Of a stretch of 64,000 nt of DNA, positions 16,786 through 25,585 are shown one piece after another. The DNA is from Candidatus Latescibacterota bacterium (GTDB lineage Bacteria > Latescibacterota > UBA2968 > UBA8231), in assembly GCA_022827835.1 (NCBI GenBank), contig JAJEIO010000002.1, forward strand, positions 1 through 64,000, in the 5' to 3' direction. The translations under genes and the position numbers were made by a program. Positions within the stretch are counted from its first letter, which is position 1; every line of letters starts with the position of its first letter. Below the pieces are notes generated by a model. The model ran no database searches. It was not told the DNA's origin and worked only from the letters and a program-made list of their open reading frames with translations.

Positions 16786-18537
16786 ATGAGCTATCTAAAT
16801 CCCCGCGCCATCGCCATTGACACGCCAATGCCGCCGCCCGCTTGGGCGCTGCTGGAGTGGGAACTGATTCGGGCGCAAACTAGGGGATGCACGGAATTTT
16901 TCGCCAAGTACTTCGACGAGCGGGGCTATTTGGAGTGCATCCCGCGCTGGGGCGGCAACGACGGGCCGGACGACGCCATCGAGAACCTAGTCCACTGGCC
17001 CGTGCTCTACGTACTGGGAGGTGGGGCCCATCTATACGATATGTGCCAGTTGGCATGGGAGGGGCATCTCAAGCAATACACCGAGGCCAAAACCACGGAA
17101 GTCCCCTTTACCCGGGACGGGATGTACTACCGCGAATTTCCAGTGATGTTCGACTGGGTGCACAACGGAGAAGGGCTGACGACGTTCAACCTGCACGGAT
17201 TGATGAATCCACGCGAACAAGCCTTTGAGCAGCGGGTGCGGCGCTACGCCGGATTTTACATGGGCGACGACCCCCAGGCACCCAACTACGATCCCGAACA
17301 CAAAATCATCAAGAGCCTGTTCAACGGCAGCCGCGGACCCCTGTTGCGCAAGGCCACGGCGCTCGATTGGGCCGGCGACCCGCTCGACGAGGTGCAGGAG
17401 CGCTTCATCCCCCTGCACGGAGAGCGCAACTTCGAGGAAATGCTGGCCCACTTCAAAGACTACACCGATGTCGTCGGCGACCACCCACAGAACATGGTGG
17501 CGACGGCCTTGGGACTAAACGCGTACGCGCTGACGGGCGAAGACCAGTACAAGAACTGGGTGCTCGAATACGTCGAAGCCTGGCGGCAGCGCACCCTCGC
17601 CAACGACGGGATCATTCCCACTAATATCGGACTCGATGGGACCGTTGGCGGCGAGTGCGACGGCAAGTGGTACGGGGGATGTTACGGCTGGGCCTTTACC
17701 GTCGAAGTACCCCAGACTGGGGAGATGTCCAGCCGCAACACGCACGGGTTGGGGATTTCGGGCTTTGGCAACGCGCTGTTGCTGTCGGGCGAGCAGCAGT
17801 TCGTCGATGTGTGGCGGCAGATGATCGACAAAGTCAATGCCAACGGAAAAGAAATAGACGGGCAAATGATGTACCCACATATGCACGGCGACGAAGGCTG
17901 GTACGAGTTCCGGCCAGCAAAGTACGCGCACGGAGCACAAGAGGTGTACTACTGGTCGATGGACCGGGCCGATCTGAGTCGGCTAAACGCAGACAGCGGC
18001 TGGTTCGGCTTCTTGGAGGGACGCGACTCCGCCTACCCGGAAGCGGCGCTACAGGCCGACTTTGCCCGCCTCCGCACGCAAATGGAGAAGGTGCGCCGCG
18101 ACCCAACGACGCCAGACACCCGACTGTCGGACAATCCCAACCCATTCAATCCGGCCATTCCGGGCGGACTAACCCAACTCATGTTGGGCGGGCTGACACC
18201 GCGCCACGGCTCGCCGCTGCACTGCCGGGTGCGCTACTTCGATCCGCAAGCCGGGCGGGCGGGAATGCCCGAGGGCGTAGGGGCGCTAGTGGAACGGCTA
18301 GGCGCGGACTCCATGACGCTCACGCTGGTAAATACAGACCCAGTGGCCGGGCGCGAGGTAATCGTACAGGGCGGAGCCTATGCCGAACACCAGTTTACGA
18401 GCGTGCGCGTGGGCGGGAAGGAAACCGCGATAGATGATTCGTCCTTTGCAGTGGAACTAGCACCGGGAGCTGGGGAGACGCTGGAGATCGGGATGCAGCG
18501 CTATGCCAATGGGCCGACGTTTGCGTTTCCTTTATGA
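16786..18537 (+). CDS. Large cytoplasmic protein, possible alpha/alpha-toroid enzyme
   Basis: Protein of 583 residues that I do not recognise as a characterised enzyme. The start is fixed by AAGGAG six bases upstream. No signal peptide or membrane segment. It is rich in Trp, Tyr, Gly and acidic residues and contains spaced helical segments with motifs such as IPRWGGNDGPDD, FDWVHNGEG, GGECDGKWYGGCYGW and GNALLLSGEQQF, which resemble six-hairpin (alpha/alpha)6-barrel glycosidases or lyases. The last 80 residues (about 505-583) look like a small beta-sandwich, as in many such enzymes. Divergence from a PhyH/Gfo/amidohydrolase run suggests a carbohydrate or sugar-acid role. The fold is inference; function is unknown. 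Confidence 0.7.
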   Translation: MSYLNPRAIAIDTPMPPPAWALLEWELIRAQTRGCTEFFAKYFDERGYLECIPRWGGNDGPDDAIENLVHWPVLYVLGGGAHLYDMCQLAWEGHLKQYTEAKTTEVPFTRDGMYYREFPVMFDWVHNGEGLTTFNLHGLMNPREQAFEQRVRRYAGFYMGDDPQAPNYDPEHKIIKSLFNGSRGPLLRKATALDWAGDPLDEVQERFIPLHGERNFEEMLAHFKDYTDVVGDHPQNMVATALGLNAYALTGEDQYKNWVLEYVEAWRQRTLANDGIIPTNIGLDGTVGGECDGKWYGGCYGWAFTVEVPQTGEMSSRNTHGLGISGFGNALLLSGEQQFVDVWRQMIDKVNANGKEIDGQMMYPHMHGDEGWYEFRPAKYAHGAQEVYYWSMDRADLSRLNADSGWFGFLEGRDSAYPEAALQADFARLRTQMEKVRRDPTTPDTRLSDNPNPFNPAIPGGLTQLMLGGLTPRHGSPLHCRVRYFDPQAGRAGMPEGVGALVERLGADSMTLTLVNTDPVAGREVIVQGGAYAEHQFTSVRVGGKETAIDDSSFAVELAPGAGETLEIGMQRYANGPTFAFPL

Positions 18538-18560
18538 GAAAGCAGCCTAGGGAGCGATGC

Positions 18561-20834
18561 ATGGACTTAGAGTCCCTAGCAGCGCCTCTTCGAAACGTGG
18601 GCATCTCGCAGCCATTCATGTCTTATGTGCTGCCCTTCCTGTTCGCGATTTCGGCTAGCCACGCCGCCTCGCTCTCGCAAGAGGAAAGCCATCAAAAAAT
18701 GGTGGCCCTTTTGGCGGAGGTTCGCGCGCAAAATATCGACGAGAATCCCTATCAGGGCGAAGGTCAGCTACGACAGTTAGAAGATCAGTTGCAGGCGCTG
18801 CCCGACTCAGCTCCCGTCCAAGATCGAATTAGTCTCCATTTTCGCCTGGGGATCGCCGAGCTTTTCTTGGGGCGGGAACGCCGTGCCATAGAGTATCTCA
18901 CCGCAGCCAAAGAGATGCTCGCGGACCAACACTCGGTCCCTTCTGAGGTCGTCAATGAGATACACTTCCGCCTAGGGCTGGCGTGGCTGCGCTTGGGGGA
19001 AACCCAAAACTGCGTCCTCAATCCCAACGCCGACCACTGCATCCTGCCCATTCGCCCCAGCGGCTTCCACACCCTCCCCGAAGGATCGAGCCAAGCCATC
19101 CCCTATTTCCAAGCCGTGCTCGATAATACCGCCGCAGAGGAGCGCCTACGCCTAAGTGCCCGCTGGCTGCTCAACATCGCCTATATGACCTTGGGACAGT
19201 ACCCCGAGGAGGTGCCGCCCGCTCACCGGATTCCTCCCGAAGCCTTTGAATCTCAAGCAGCGTTTCCGCACTGGGTCAATGTGGCTCCTGCGCTCGGACT
19301 GGACACCTTCAGCCTTTCTGGCGGGGCCGTGGCCGACGACTTCGACGGCGACGGATATCTCGATTTCTTCGTCTCGACCTCGGACTTAGCTGGACAACTG
19401 CGCTTTTTCCGCAATGGAGGGGACGGCACCTTTGCGGACCGCACCGAGGAGGCCAACCTCAACGGGCTGTTGGGCGGACTCAACTTGGTGCAAGCTGACT
19501 ACGACAACGACGGCTACCTCGATCTGCTCGTCCTGCGCGGAGCTTGGTTCGGCGAGCATGGCCAGCACCCCAATTCGCTGCTGCGGAATGCAGGCGATGG
19601 CACCTTCTTCGACGCGACCTTTGCCGCCGGCTTAGGTCAAGACCACTACCCAACCCAAACCGCCGCTTGGGCCGACTACGACCTCGACGGCGATCTCGAC
19701 CTCTACATCGGCAATGAAACCACCGACACCTTTGTAGCCCCCGGCCAACTCTTGCAAAATCAAGGCGACGGCACCTTCGCCGATGTGGCCCCCGCCGCTG
19801 GCGTTGACCAATACGCCCACGCCAAAGCCGTCGTCTGGGGCGACTACGACGGGGACCGCTGGCCCGATCTATACGTGTCCAATCTCGGGCAGCCCAACCG
19901 GCTCTACCACAATCAAGGCGACGGCACCTTCGCCGATGTGGCCCCTACCACCGGCGTCGTCGCCCCTCGGTCCAGCTTCCCAGCCTGGTTCTGGGATTTC
20001 GACAACGACGGCTACCTCGACCTATTCGTCGCCGCATACTCGGCCACCATCGCCGACATCGCCGCCGCGCATTTGGGCCATTCACCGTCCGTGGAGCAAG
20101 CGCGGCTGTATCGCGGCGATGGCCAAGGCGGCTTTGTGGACGTATCCCAAGACCGCCATCTCGCGCAGCCGACCAAACCTATGGGGGCCAACTTTGGCGA
20201 TTTAGACCACGACGGTTTTTTGGATTTCTACTTGGGCACCGGCGACACCGATTACGCCGAGTTAATGCCCAATGTGCTGTATTGGAATCAAGCGGGGCAG
20301 CGCTTTGTCGATGTGACTTTTGCCAGCGGGTTGGGGCATCTGCAAAAGGGGCATGGGGTCGTATTTGCCGATTTAGACCACGATGGCGACGTGGATATAT
20401 TCGAGCAGATGGGCGGGGCCTATCGCGGCGACGGCTTCGCCGATGTGCTATACGAAAACCCAGGGTTCGGTCATGGCTGGCTAGCTATTGAGGTAATAGG
20501 GGTAGAGTCGAATCGGTCGGGGATCGGGACGCAGCTACGGGTCGATGTGGTGGAGGGAGGCCAAAGGCGGTCGCGGTACCGATGGGTCGGCAGCGGCGGC
20601 AGTTTTGGCGGCAATCCGCTGCGTCAGTACGTGGGGTTGGGTTCAGCCGAGCAAGTGGCGCAGCTAGTGGTTTTTTGGCCGAAAAGTGGCCGAGAGCAAG
20701 TGTTCGATGAAGTGCCAGTGAACGCAATCATCCGGGTCACCGAAGGACGGGAACAACTGGAGATTTTAGCGCTGCCCTCTTTTAAATTCGCCGTCGAACA
20801 TCCCAAACGAGCCGAGCACCATCTGCACGAATAA
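18561..20834 (+). CDS. CRTAC1/ASPIC-UnbV protein with helical N-terminal region
   Basis: Exported protein of 757 residues. A signal peptide (hydrophobic MSYVLPFLFAISASHA) follows a longer n-region; GGGAG six bases before ATG 18561 supports this start, although ATG 18618 is possible. An N-terminal helical region (about 40-225) with TPR-like pairs (FRLGIAELFLGRERRAIEYL, FRLGLAWLRLGETQN) is followed by seven FG-GAP repeats of calcium-binding type, such as DDFDGDGYLDFF, DYDNDGYLDLL and DLDHDGDVDIF, and a C-terminal ASPIC/UnbV domain ending in FWPKSGREQVFDEVP. These features predict a seven-bladed propeller plus a cap. It starts 23 bp after the previous gene on the same strand. Function unknown; adhesion or extracellular binding is plausible. 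Confidence 0.85.
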   Translation: MDLESLAAPLRNVGISQPFMSYVLPFLFAISASHAASLSQEESHQKMVALLAEVRAQNIDENPYQGEGQLRQLEDQLQALPDSAPVQDRISLHFRLGIAELFLGRERRAIEYLTAAKEMLADQHSVPSEVVNEIHFRLGLAWLRLGETQNCVLNPNADHCILPIRPSGFHTLPEGSSQAIPYFQAVLDNTAAEERLRLSARWLLNIAYMTLGQYPEEVPPAHRIPPEAFESQAAFPHWVNVAPALGLDTFSLSGGAVADDFDGDGYLDFFVSTSDLAGQLRFFRNGGDGTFADRTEEANLNGLLGGLNLVQADYDNDGYLDLLVLRGAWFGEHGQHPNSLLRNAGDGTFFDATFAAGLGQDHYPTQTAAWADYDLDGDLDLYIGNETTDTFVAPGQLLQNQGDGTFADVAPAAGVDQYAHAKAVVWGDYDGDRWPDLYVSNLGQPNRLYHNQGDGTFADVAPTTGVVAPRSSFPAWFWDFDNDGYLDLFVAAYSATIADIAAAHLGHSPSVEQARLYRGDGQGGFVDVSQDRHLAQPTKPMGANFGDLDHDGFLDFYLGTGDTDYAELMPNVLYWNQAGQRFVDVTFASGLGHLQKGHGVVFADLDHDGDVDIFEQMGGAYRGDGFADVLYENPGFGHGWLAIEVIGVESNRSGIGTQLRVDVVEGGQRRSRYRWVGSGGSFGGNPLRQYVGLGSAEQVAQLVVFWPKSGREQVFDEVPVNAIIRVTEGREQLEILALPSFKFAVEHPKRAEHHLHE

Positions 20835-20851
20835 CACCGGTCGGCTCACCT

Positions 20852-22579
20852 CTAAGGCACGCGCTCGACCTGCACCGCAATGATATCTAGGTCGTGGTAT
20901 TTCTGGTGCCGCACCGCAGAGGCGTAGTGCCGCAACAGCCGGAACGAAATCTCGTGTTCGTCTATTATCTCGGGCTGTTCGCTCAGATACGCCAGCCGAT
21001 CTTCGAGATTTTCTCCCGCAGCAGTCGCCAAAAACTCCAGCTCCACCGCCCCTTCAGCGGGCCGTGCGGAGAGGATCAAGCGCCGTCCATTGGCCGCATC
21101 GTCCTCAGCTTGTTGCGCCAGAATCGCCAAAGTCTCTTCTCCGGCAGCGCACAGCCGCTCGGTCGCCGGATCGTCCCAACCGACTTTCGCGGCAAAGGCG
21201 CGGAGGAACTCGTCGATCTTGGACAGCGAGGCAACGGCTAACTCGACCTCTAGACGTCGGCGGCGCGGAGCCGTCAACTCCATAAACGCGGTCAGCAGAA
21301 TCGCGGCAATACCCCCAGCGGTCATGCCGTTGCCAAGCAAGGTGCCCCACGTCTTACCCAGTAAATCGGCGAAGATCACCTGATTCTGAAAGCCCACTCC
21401 AATCCAAAACGACAGCCCCACCACCACGGCCTTGCGGCTATTGAGGCCGCTTTCGACGACCAGCTTCATACCCTGCACGAAAAGTATGCCTATCAGCAGA
21501 GTTACATAGGCCGCGCCCACGGGATTGGGAATCGCAATCAGCAGGGCCGTCACCTTGGGCGATAAGGACAGCACCGCAAAGATGGCCCCGACATACACCC
21601 CAACGCGGCGCGCAGCAACCCCAGTGAGTTCGGCGAGCGATATGCTGGTCGAGTAGGTCGTGTTGGGGGGTGCCCCGAGCAGCCCGGACAACAGGTTGCC
21701 CGTCCCATCGGCGTTGAGAGCACCCTGGACCAAGCGAAAATCAGTTGCCCGCGGCCGGCGCCGCGAAACCCGTTGAATGGCAATGCCGTCGCCAATGGTC
21801 TCAATCGCTCCTACCAAGGTTACGACCACAAACGCCGGCAGCAGCGCCCAGAATTCTGCACTGAACGTCAGGTCCAATCCCGGCCAAGCACCATCGGGAA
21901 AACCGATCCAAGGCGCGTCGATTACGGGCTGAATGTTGAACAGTCCAAAGGGGGCAGCCGCGGCGCAACCCACCGCAATACTGATGAGCGGTGCCCACAG
22001 TCGCCAAGCCCCTGGGGCGCACAGCGCCAACACCACAAGAGTTGCGAGCGTCGCCCCAGCCGCAGTCGGGGCCGCAGCCGACGGCGTACCCTCGGGCACA
22101 TCTGTCAGCAAGCCGAACACGATCGGCATGACCGTGACGGCGATCAGCATGATCACCGTGCCGGAGACAACCGGTGTGAGGATCCGGCGCAATAGCGAAA
22201 GCCGCGCGGCTAGGGCAAACTGAAACAGCGACGAGACCACGATCAGGCTCGCCATCAGGGACGGTCCGCCCTGCACCAGTGCCGTGATGCAGACCGCGAT
22301 GAAGGCACCGGAGGTACCCATGACGAGCACGTGCCCGGCCCCAATCCGCCCGACCCGTACCGCTTGCAGCACCGTGCTCACGCCACTGATCAGCAGCGCC
22401 GCGAAGGCTATCCAAGTCAGATAACTCTCCGGCTGGTTGGCCGCCCGGCCAATAATGATCGCGCTGAGCACCACCGGCGCGATGATAACCACCGCAGCCT
22501 GAAAGCCAACCCCAGCAGCGATGGAGTGGGGAGGGCGCTCGTCCGGCTCGTAGCGGATGTATTCATTTACTTGCGCCAT
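20852..22579 (-). CDS. NCS2-type xanthine/uracil permease with C-terminal ATPase-like domain
   Basis: Inner-membrane transporter of 575 residues. About 445 N-terminal residues hold some 12-14 hydrophobic segments and the NCS2 nucleobase:cation symporter core, including LVGAIETIGDG (the conserved acidic QxE-like region), GTGNLLSGLLGAPPNTTYS and the late GVGFQNQ segment. The remaining ~130 residues (WDDPATERLCAAGEETLAIL, RRLILSARPAEGAVELEF, FRLLRHYASAVRHQKYHDLD) are soluble and look like a GHKL/RsbW-type ATPase fold, which is unusual for this family. It lies 109 bp downstream of a Tsx-like channel gene on the same strand, so the pair may move nucleobases or nucleosides across both membranes. 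Substrate and tail function are inferred. Confidence 0.85.
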   Translation of the reverse strand: MAQVNEYIRYEPDERPPHSIAAGVGFQAAVVIIAPVVLSAIIIGRAANQPESYLTWIAFAALLISGVSTVLQAVRVGRIGAGHVLVMGTSGAFIAVCITALVQGGPSLMASLIVVSSLFQFALAARLSLLRRILTPVVSGTVIMLIAVTVMPIVFGLLTDVPEGTPSAAAPTAAGATLATLVVLALCAPGAWRLWAPLISIAVGCAAAAPFGLFNIQPVIDAPWIGFPDGAWPGLDLTFSAEFWALLPAFVVVTLVGAIETIGDGIAIQRVSRRRPRATDFRLVQGALNADGTGNLLSGLLGAPPNTTYSTSISLAELTGVAARRVGVYVGAIFAVLSLSPKVTALLIAIPNPVGAAYVTLLIGILFVQGMKLVVESGLNSRKAVVVGLSFWIGVGFQNQVIFADLLGKTWGTLLGNGMTAGGIAAILLTAFMELTAPRRRRLEVELAVASLSKIDEFLRAFAAKVGWDDPATERLCAAGEETLAILAQQAEDDAANGRRLILSARPAEGAVELEFLATAAGENLEDRLAYLSEQPEIIDEHEISFRLLRHYASAVRHQKYHDLDIIAVQVERVP

Positions 22580-22688
22580 GGCCTAATTCACCCTTTCAGT
22601 CAGGTTGCACTGCAAATCCATCCGGAGAAAGATGCGACGAACTCAACCGATGCACCACCTCATACTCGCGCCAAAATCCCCATCACCT

Positions 22689-23459
22689 TCACAAACGCCA
22701 TACCACCAACAACTGGGCCGTACTCTCATCTTCGTCCGTTCCGAGCTTATTGAGCCAGTACTGGTACTCAATACCAACCATGAGCTGATTGGGCGCTCCG
22801 ACCATTTTGCCCAGATCCCAAGTGAACTGCGGCTGAGCGAGAATGGAATCCTTGACGTTTTCGCCGAATTCGTTGGTGCGGCCGGCCAAGTACTCGGCAT
22901 GGCCGACAATGGCCAAAGACAGATTGCCAACATTGATGGGCAAGGCCCAATTGACGTCGAGTATGAAGCTGTCGTCCTCTTTGGGGGCACCGCCACCTTC
23001 GCCGCCAATGTTGTCGTCGATATAGGCCGTCAGATCCGTATTCAGGAACACGAATCCCGGCAGGTCCCAAGAGGCCCGCAGACCGGGCAGGTACTTCACG
23101 ACGTTGGCGTCGCCGCCGACGTTGACCCCGGCAATTAGGGCAAAATCTCGAATGGGGCCGACGCGCAATTCCTTGTTGGTCAGCTTGCCAAAACTCAGGG
23201 TTGGATACCACTCGCCGTAGAAATCTCGGTCGTTGAAGCCATCGCGCTCGTCGTCATCAAGGTAGTCGATGAAGAAGAAACTGTCCCCCAATTTCCATCC
23301 CGCAGCCTGTTGTACGGTAAAGACAAAAGTCTGTTGTGTGGCTGTCGAGAATGGATTCTTGTGTTTGCCGTATTGCAGGTGGAACTCAGTTTGCGAGAAG
23401 GCTGCCGCCTGAGTGGCTAGCAGCGCGACCAAGAAAATACCGGCGAATGCTGTTCTCAT
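22689..23459 (-). CDS. Tsx/OmpK-like nucleoside-specific outer-membrane channel
   Basis: Outer-membrane beta-barrel of 256 residues with a cleavable signal peptide (about residues 1-20, ending ATQAAA). The mature start FSQTEFHLQYGKHKNPF and the block QAAGWKLGDSFFFIDYLDDDE match the Tsx/OmpK family, in which the aromatic- and aspartate-rich FFFxD strand is characteristic. Alternating amphipathic strands continue to the C-terminal QLLVVWRL. Three in-frame ATGs occur within 12 bases; GAGG six bases before the one at 23459 decides for it. It is upstream of the nucleobase permease gene on the same strand. Tsx proteins import nucleosides; that function fits the neighbour and the secreted 5'-nucleotidase at 2 kb. 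Confidence 0.8.
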   Translation of the reverse strand: MRTAFAGIFLVALLATQAAAFSQTEFHLQYGKHKNPFSTATQQTFVFTVQQAAGWKLGDSFFFIDYLDDDERDGFNDRDFYGEWYPTLSFGKLTNKELRVGPIRDFALIAGVNVGGDANVVKYLPGLRASWDLPGFVFLNTDLTAYIDDNIGGEGGGAPKEDDSFILDVNWALPINVGNLSLAIVGHAEYLAGRTNEFGENVKDSILAQPQFTWDLGKMVGAPNQLMVGIEYQYWLNKLGTDEDESTAQLLVVWRL

Positions 23460-23583
23460 TGTCATCCTCATTTCTTTTTACATCTCTAAGACGAGTCTAA
23501 TGTACGTCCTTGGCTTAGACCGCAACATCTCTCAAATCAGAGGACACGGGGCGAAGAATCAAACTGGGAATCACGGGCCTGCT

Positions 23584-25569
23584 CTACTGGGAATCTGCCA
23601 GTCGTGCTAACGCCTCTTGAGCAGATTGGACTAGGCGGGGATCGCCCCGCCACTGCGCGAGAAAATGCTTGTACGCGCGGATGGCTTGGCGGGGTTGCGC
23701 CACCTCTTGGTAGAGAGCGCCAAGTGCATAATGCGCTCTGGCGTAAGTAGAATCCGCACGCAGAGCGGCTTGGTACTGGCGCTCTGCCTTGGCATGGGCC
23801 TTCTGTTGGGCATAGAGGTGGCCCAAGTTGTAATGGGCTTCGGCAAAGTCAGGCGCTACCTCAACCGCCTTTTGGTAGGCTGTCGCCGCCTGTTGAAGAT
23901 CGTTCTTTGCTAGGTAGAGGTTGCCCAAATTGTTATAGGCTTGGGCATGGGTAGGCTTCAGTGCCAACGTGCGCTCTAAGGCGGCCTCGGCCTCCTCAAT
24001 ACGGCCCTGTGCGTGGTAGAGATGACCGAGCGCAAAGTAAATTTTATAGAGGGCCGAGTCCGGGGGACTGTGCGCTAGCGCCTCTTCGCACACCCGCAGC
24101 GCCCTAGCCAGCTTGCCGTGCTGGGCGTAGAGGCCGCTTAACTGGAGGCGCGCCTCCAAATGGGTGGGTGTAACAGAAAGCAGCGACCGGTACTGGGCTT
24201 CGGCCTTTTCCCACTGCCGGAGCGCGAGATAGGCACGCGCCAGACGCAAACGAACTGCGACGTTGGCCGGAGTAGCGTCGAGCGTCTGCTGTAGCTGATT
24301 GATGTGGTCGTGGAGACGTCCGAGGCGTTCAAAGCGGTTTTGCAGGCGCTCTGCCTCGGTCGTTTGGCCAAGCGCGAGAAGAACGTTAGCTAAGTTGTAG
24401 AGGGCTTCTGGATGTAAGGGATTAATGGCGAGAACTTGGCGCAGCATCTTGGCCGCTTCCTCGGGACGATTCAATTCGCTGTAGAGCAGACCCAACTGAC
24501 GCCAAGATTCGCCGTGCTGTGGATCCTTTTCCACGGCTTCTTTTAAGACCGCTTCGGCTTTTTGGTACTGGGTTTGGCGGATGTAGAGCGCCCCTAGTTC
24601 GCTGCGGGCTTCCATCAAGTTGGGGTTAGCTTCAATGGCTTGCAACAGGGCTTTTTCGGCTTTGTCGTAAAAGCCCTGGTTGACATACAGTCGCGCCAAG
24701 AGCTGCAGGGCCGCCGTCTGGGTAGAATCTAGCGCGACGGCTTTTTCAGCTAAAGCCACTGCTTCGGGAATGCGCTGCTGGGTGGCATAGATAGCCCCCA
24801 ACTTGTAACGAGCTTCGGCATTATCTTGGTCCAACTCCAAGGCGCTTTCGTATTCGCGCACCGCCTCGTCCAATTTTTCAACGCGAGTATAGACATCGCC
24901 CAAGCGGATGTGGAGATCGGCACTGGGCGCAATGCGGAGGGCCTCGCCATAGGCGGCCACCGCATCTTCAACGCGCAAATCTTCGGCGTAAAGATGACCC
25001 AAGGCCGCTTTTACTTCCCGGGAAAATGGGTCGCGATCAACGGCCTGCAACAGAACGGCCACCGCTTGGTCGAGTTCCCGCAGATCGCGCAGGGCGCGGG
25101 CGAGATTGATGTAGAACGCAATATCCTCTGGGGCTTGGCGCACGGCCACTTGATACGCGGCGACGGCTTTTTCTAAGGCTCCATCCTCGTAGTGAATATT
25201 GCCCAGATTATTGCTCGTCGCAGCCAAGGTGGAATCGAGTTCAATAGCTCTTTGAAAGTGGGCGGCGGCCTCGTCCAAGGCACCGCGCCGTTGAGCCAAT
25301 AGCCCCAAGCCATCGTGGGCGAGGGCGTAGTTTGGATCGAGGTCGAGGGCTTTGGCGTAGTTTTGCTGGGCTTCGTCGTAGCGGCCGGCTTGGGTATAGG
25401 CTACGGCCAAGTTGTAGTAAGCAGGCGGCGCGGTGGGATTTTGGCGGGTGAGGCGGAGGTGCTTTTCTAGGGAGTCGTCATCGGGGTCTTGGGAGCAGGC
25501 CGTAACCAGAATTAGCAGGGCGGCGAAAAGGTTGTACAGCAGTCGCGGTACGGGGGAGTTGGTGATCAT
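23584..25569 (-). CDS. TPR-repeat lipoprotein
   Basis: Envelope protein of 661 residues. A lipoprotein signal ends LILVTAC, with Cys25 as the acylated residue. From about residue 40 to the C-terminus it is a near-continuous superhelix of about 18 tetratricopeptide repeats (34-residue period; YYNLAVAYTQAGRYDEAQ is one of the clearest). TPR arrays bind other proteins. AAGGAG six bases before ATG 25569 decides the start over a TTG six bases upstream. Its start is 16 bp after the stop of the pentapeptide-CRTAC1 gene on the same strand, so both are in one operon, CRTAC1 first. A second CRTAC1-TPR pair occurs at 53.7-56.9 kb, but divergently arranged. Confidence 0.9.
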   Translation of the reverse strand: MITNSPVPRLLYNLFAALLILVTACSQDPDDDSLEKHLRLTRQNPTAPPAYYNLAVAYTQAGRYDEAQQNYAKALDLDPNYALAHDGLGLLAQRRGALDEAAAHFQRAIELDSTLAATSNNLGNIHYEDGALEKAVAAYQVAVRQAPEDIAFYINLARALRDLRELDQAVAVLLQAVDRDPFSREVKAALGHLYAEDLRVEDAVAAYGEALRIAPSADLHIRLGDVYTRVEKLDEAVREYESALELDQDNAEARYKLGAIYATQQRIPEAVALAEKAVALDSTQTAALQLLARLYVNQGFYDKAEKALLQAIEANPNLMEARSELGALYIRQTQYQKAEAVLKEAVEKDPQHGESWRQLGLLYSELNRPEEAAKMLRQVLAINPLHPEALYNLANVLLALGQTTEAERLQNRFERLGRLHDHINQLQQTLDATPANVAVRLRLARAYLALRQWEKAEAQYRSLLSVTPTHLEARLQLSGLYAQHGKLARALRVCEEALAHSPPDSALYKIYFALGHLYHAQGRIEEAEAALERTLALKPTHAQAYNNLGNLYLAKNDLQQAATAYQKAVEVAPDFAEAHYNLGHLYAQQKAHAKAERQYQAALRADSTYARAHYALGALYQEVAQPRQAIRAYKHFLAQWRGDPRLVQSAQEALARLADSQ

Positions 25570-25585
25570 CTGCAACTCCTTGGCA

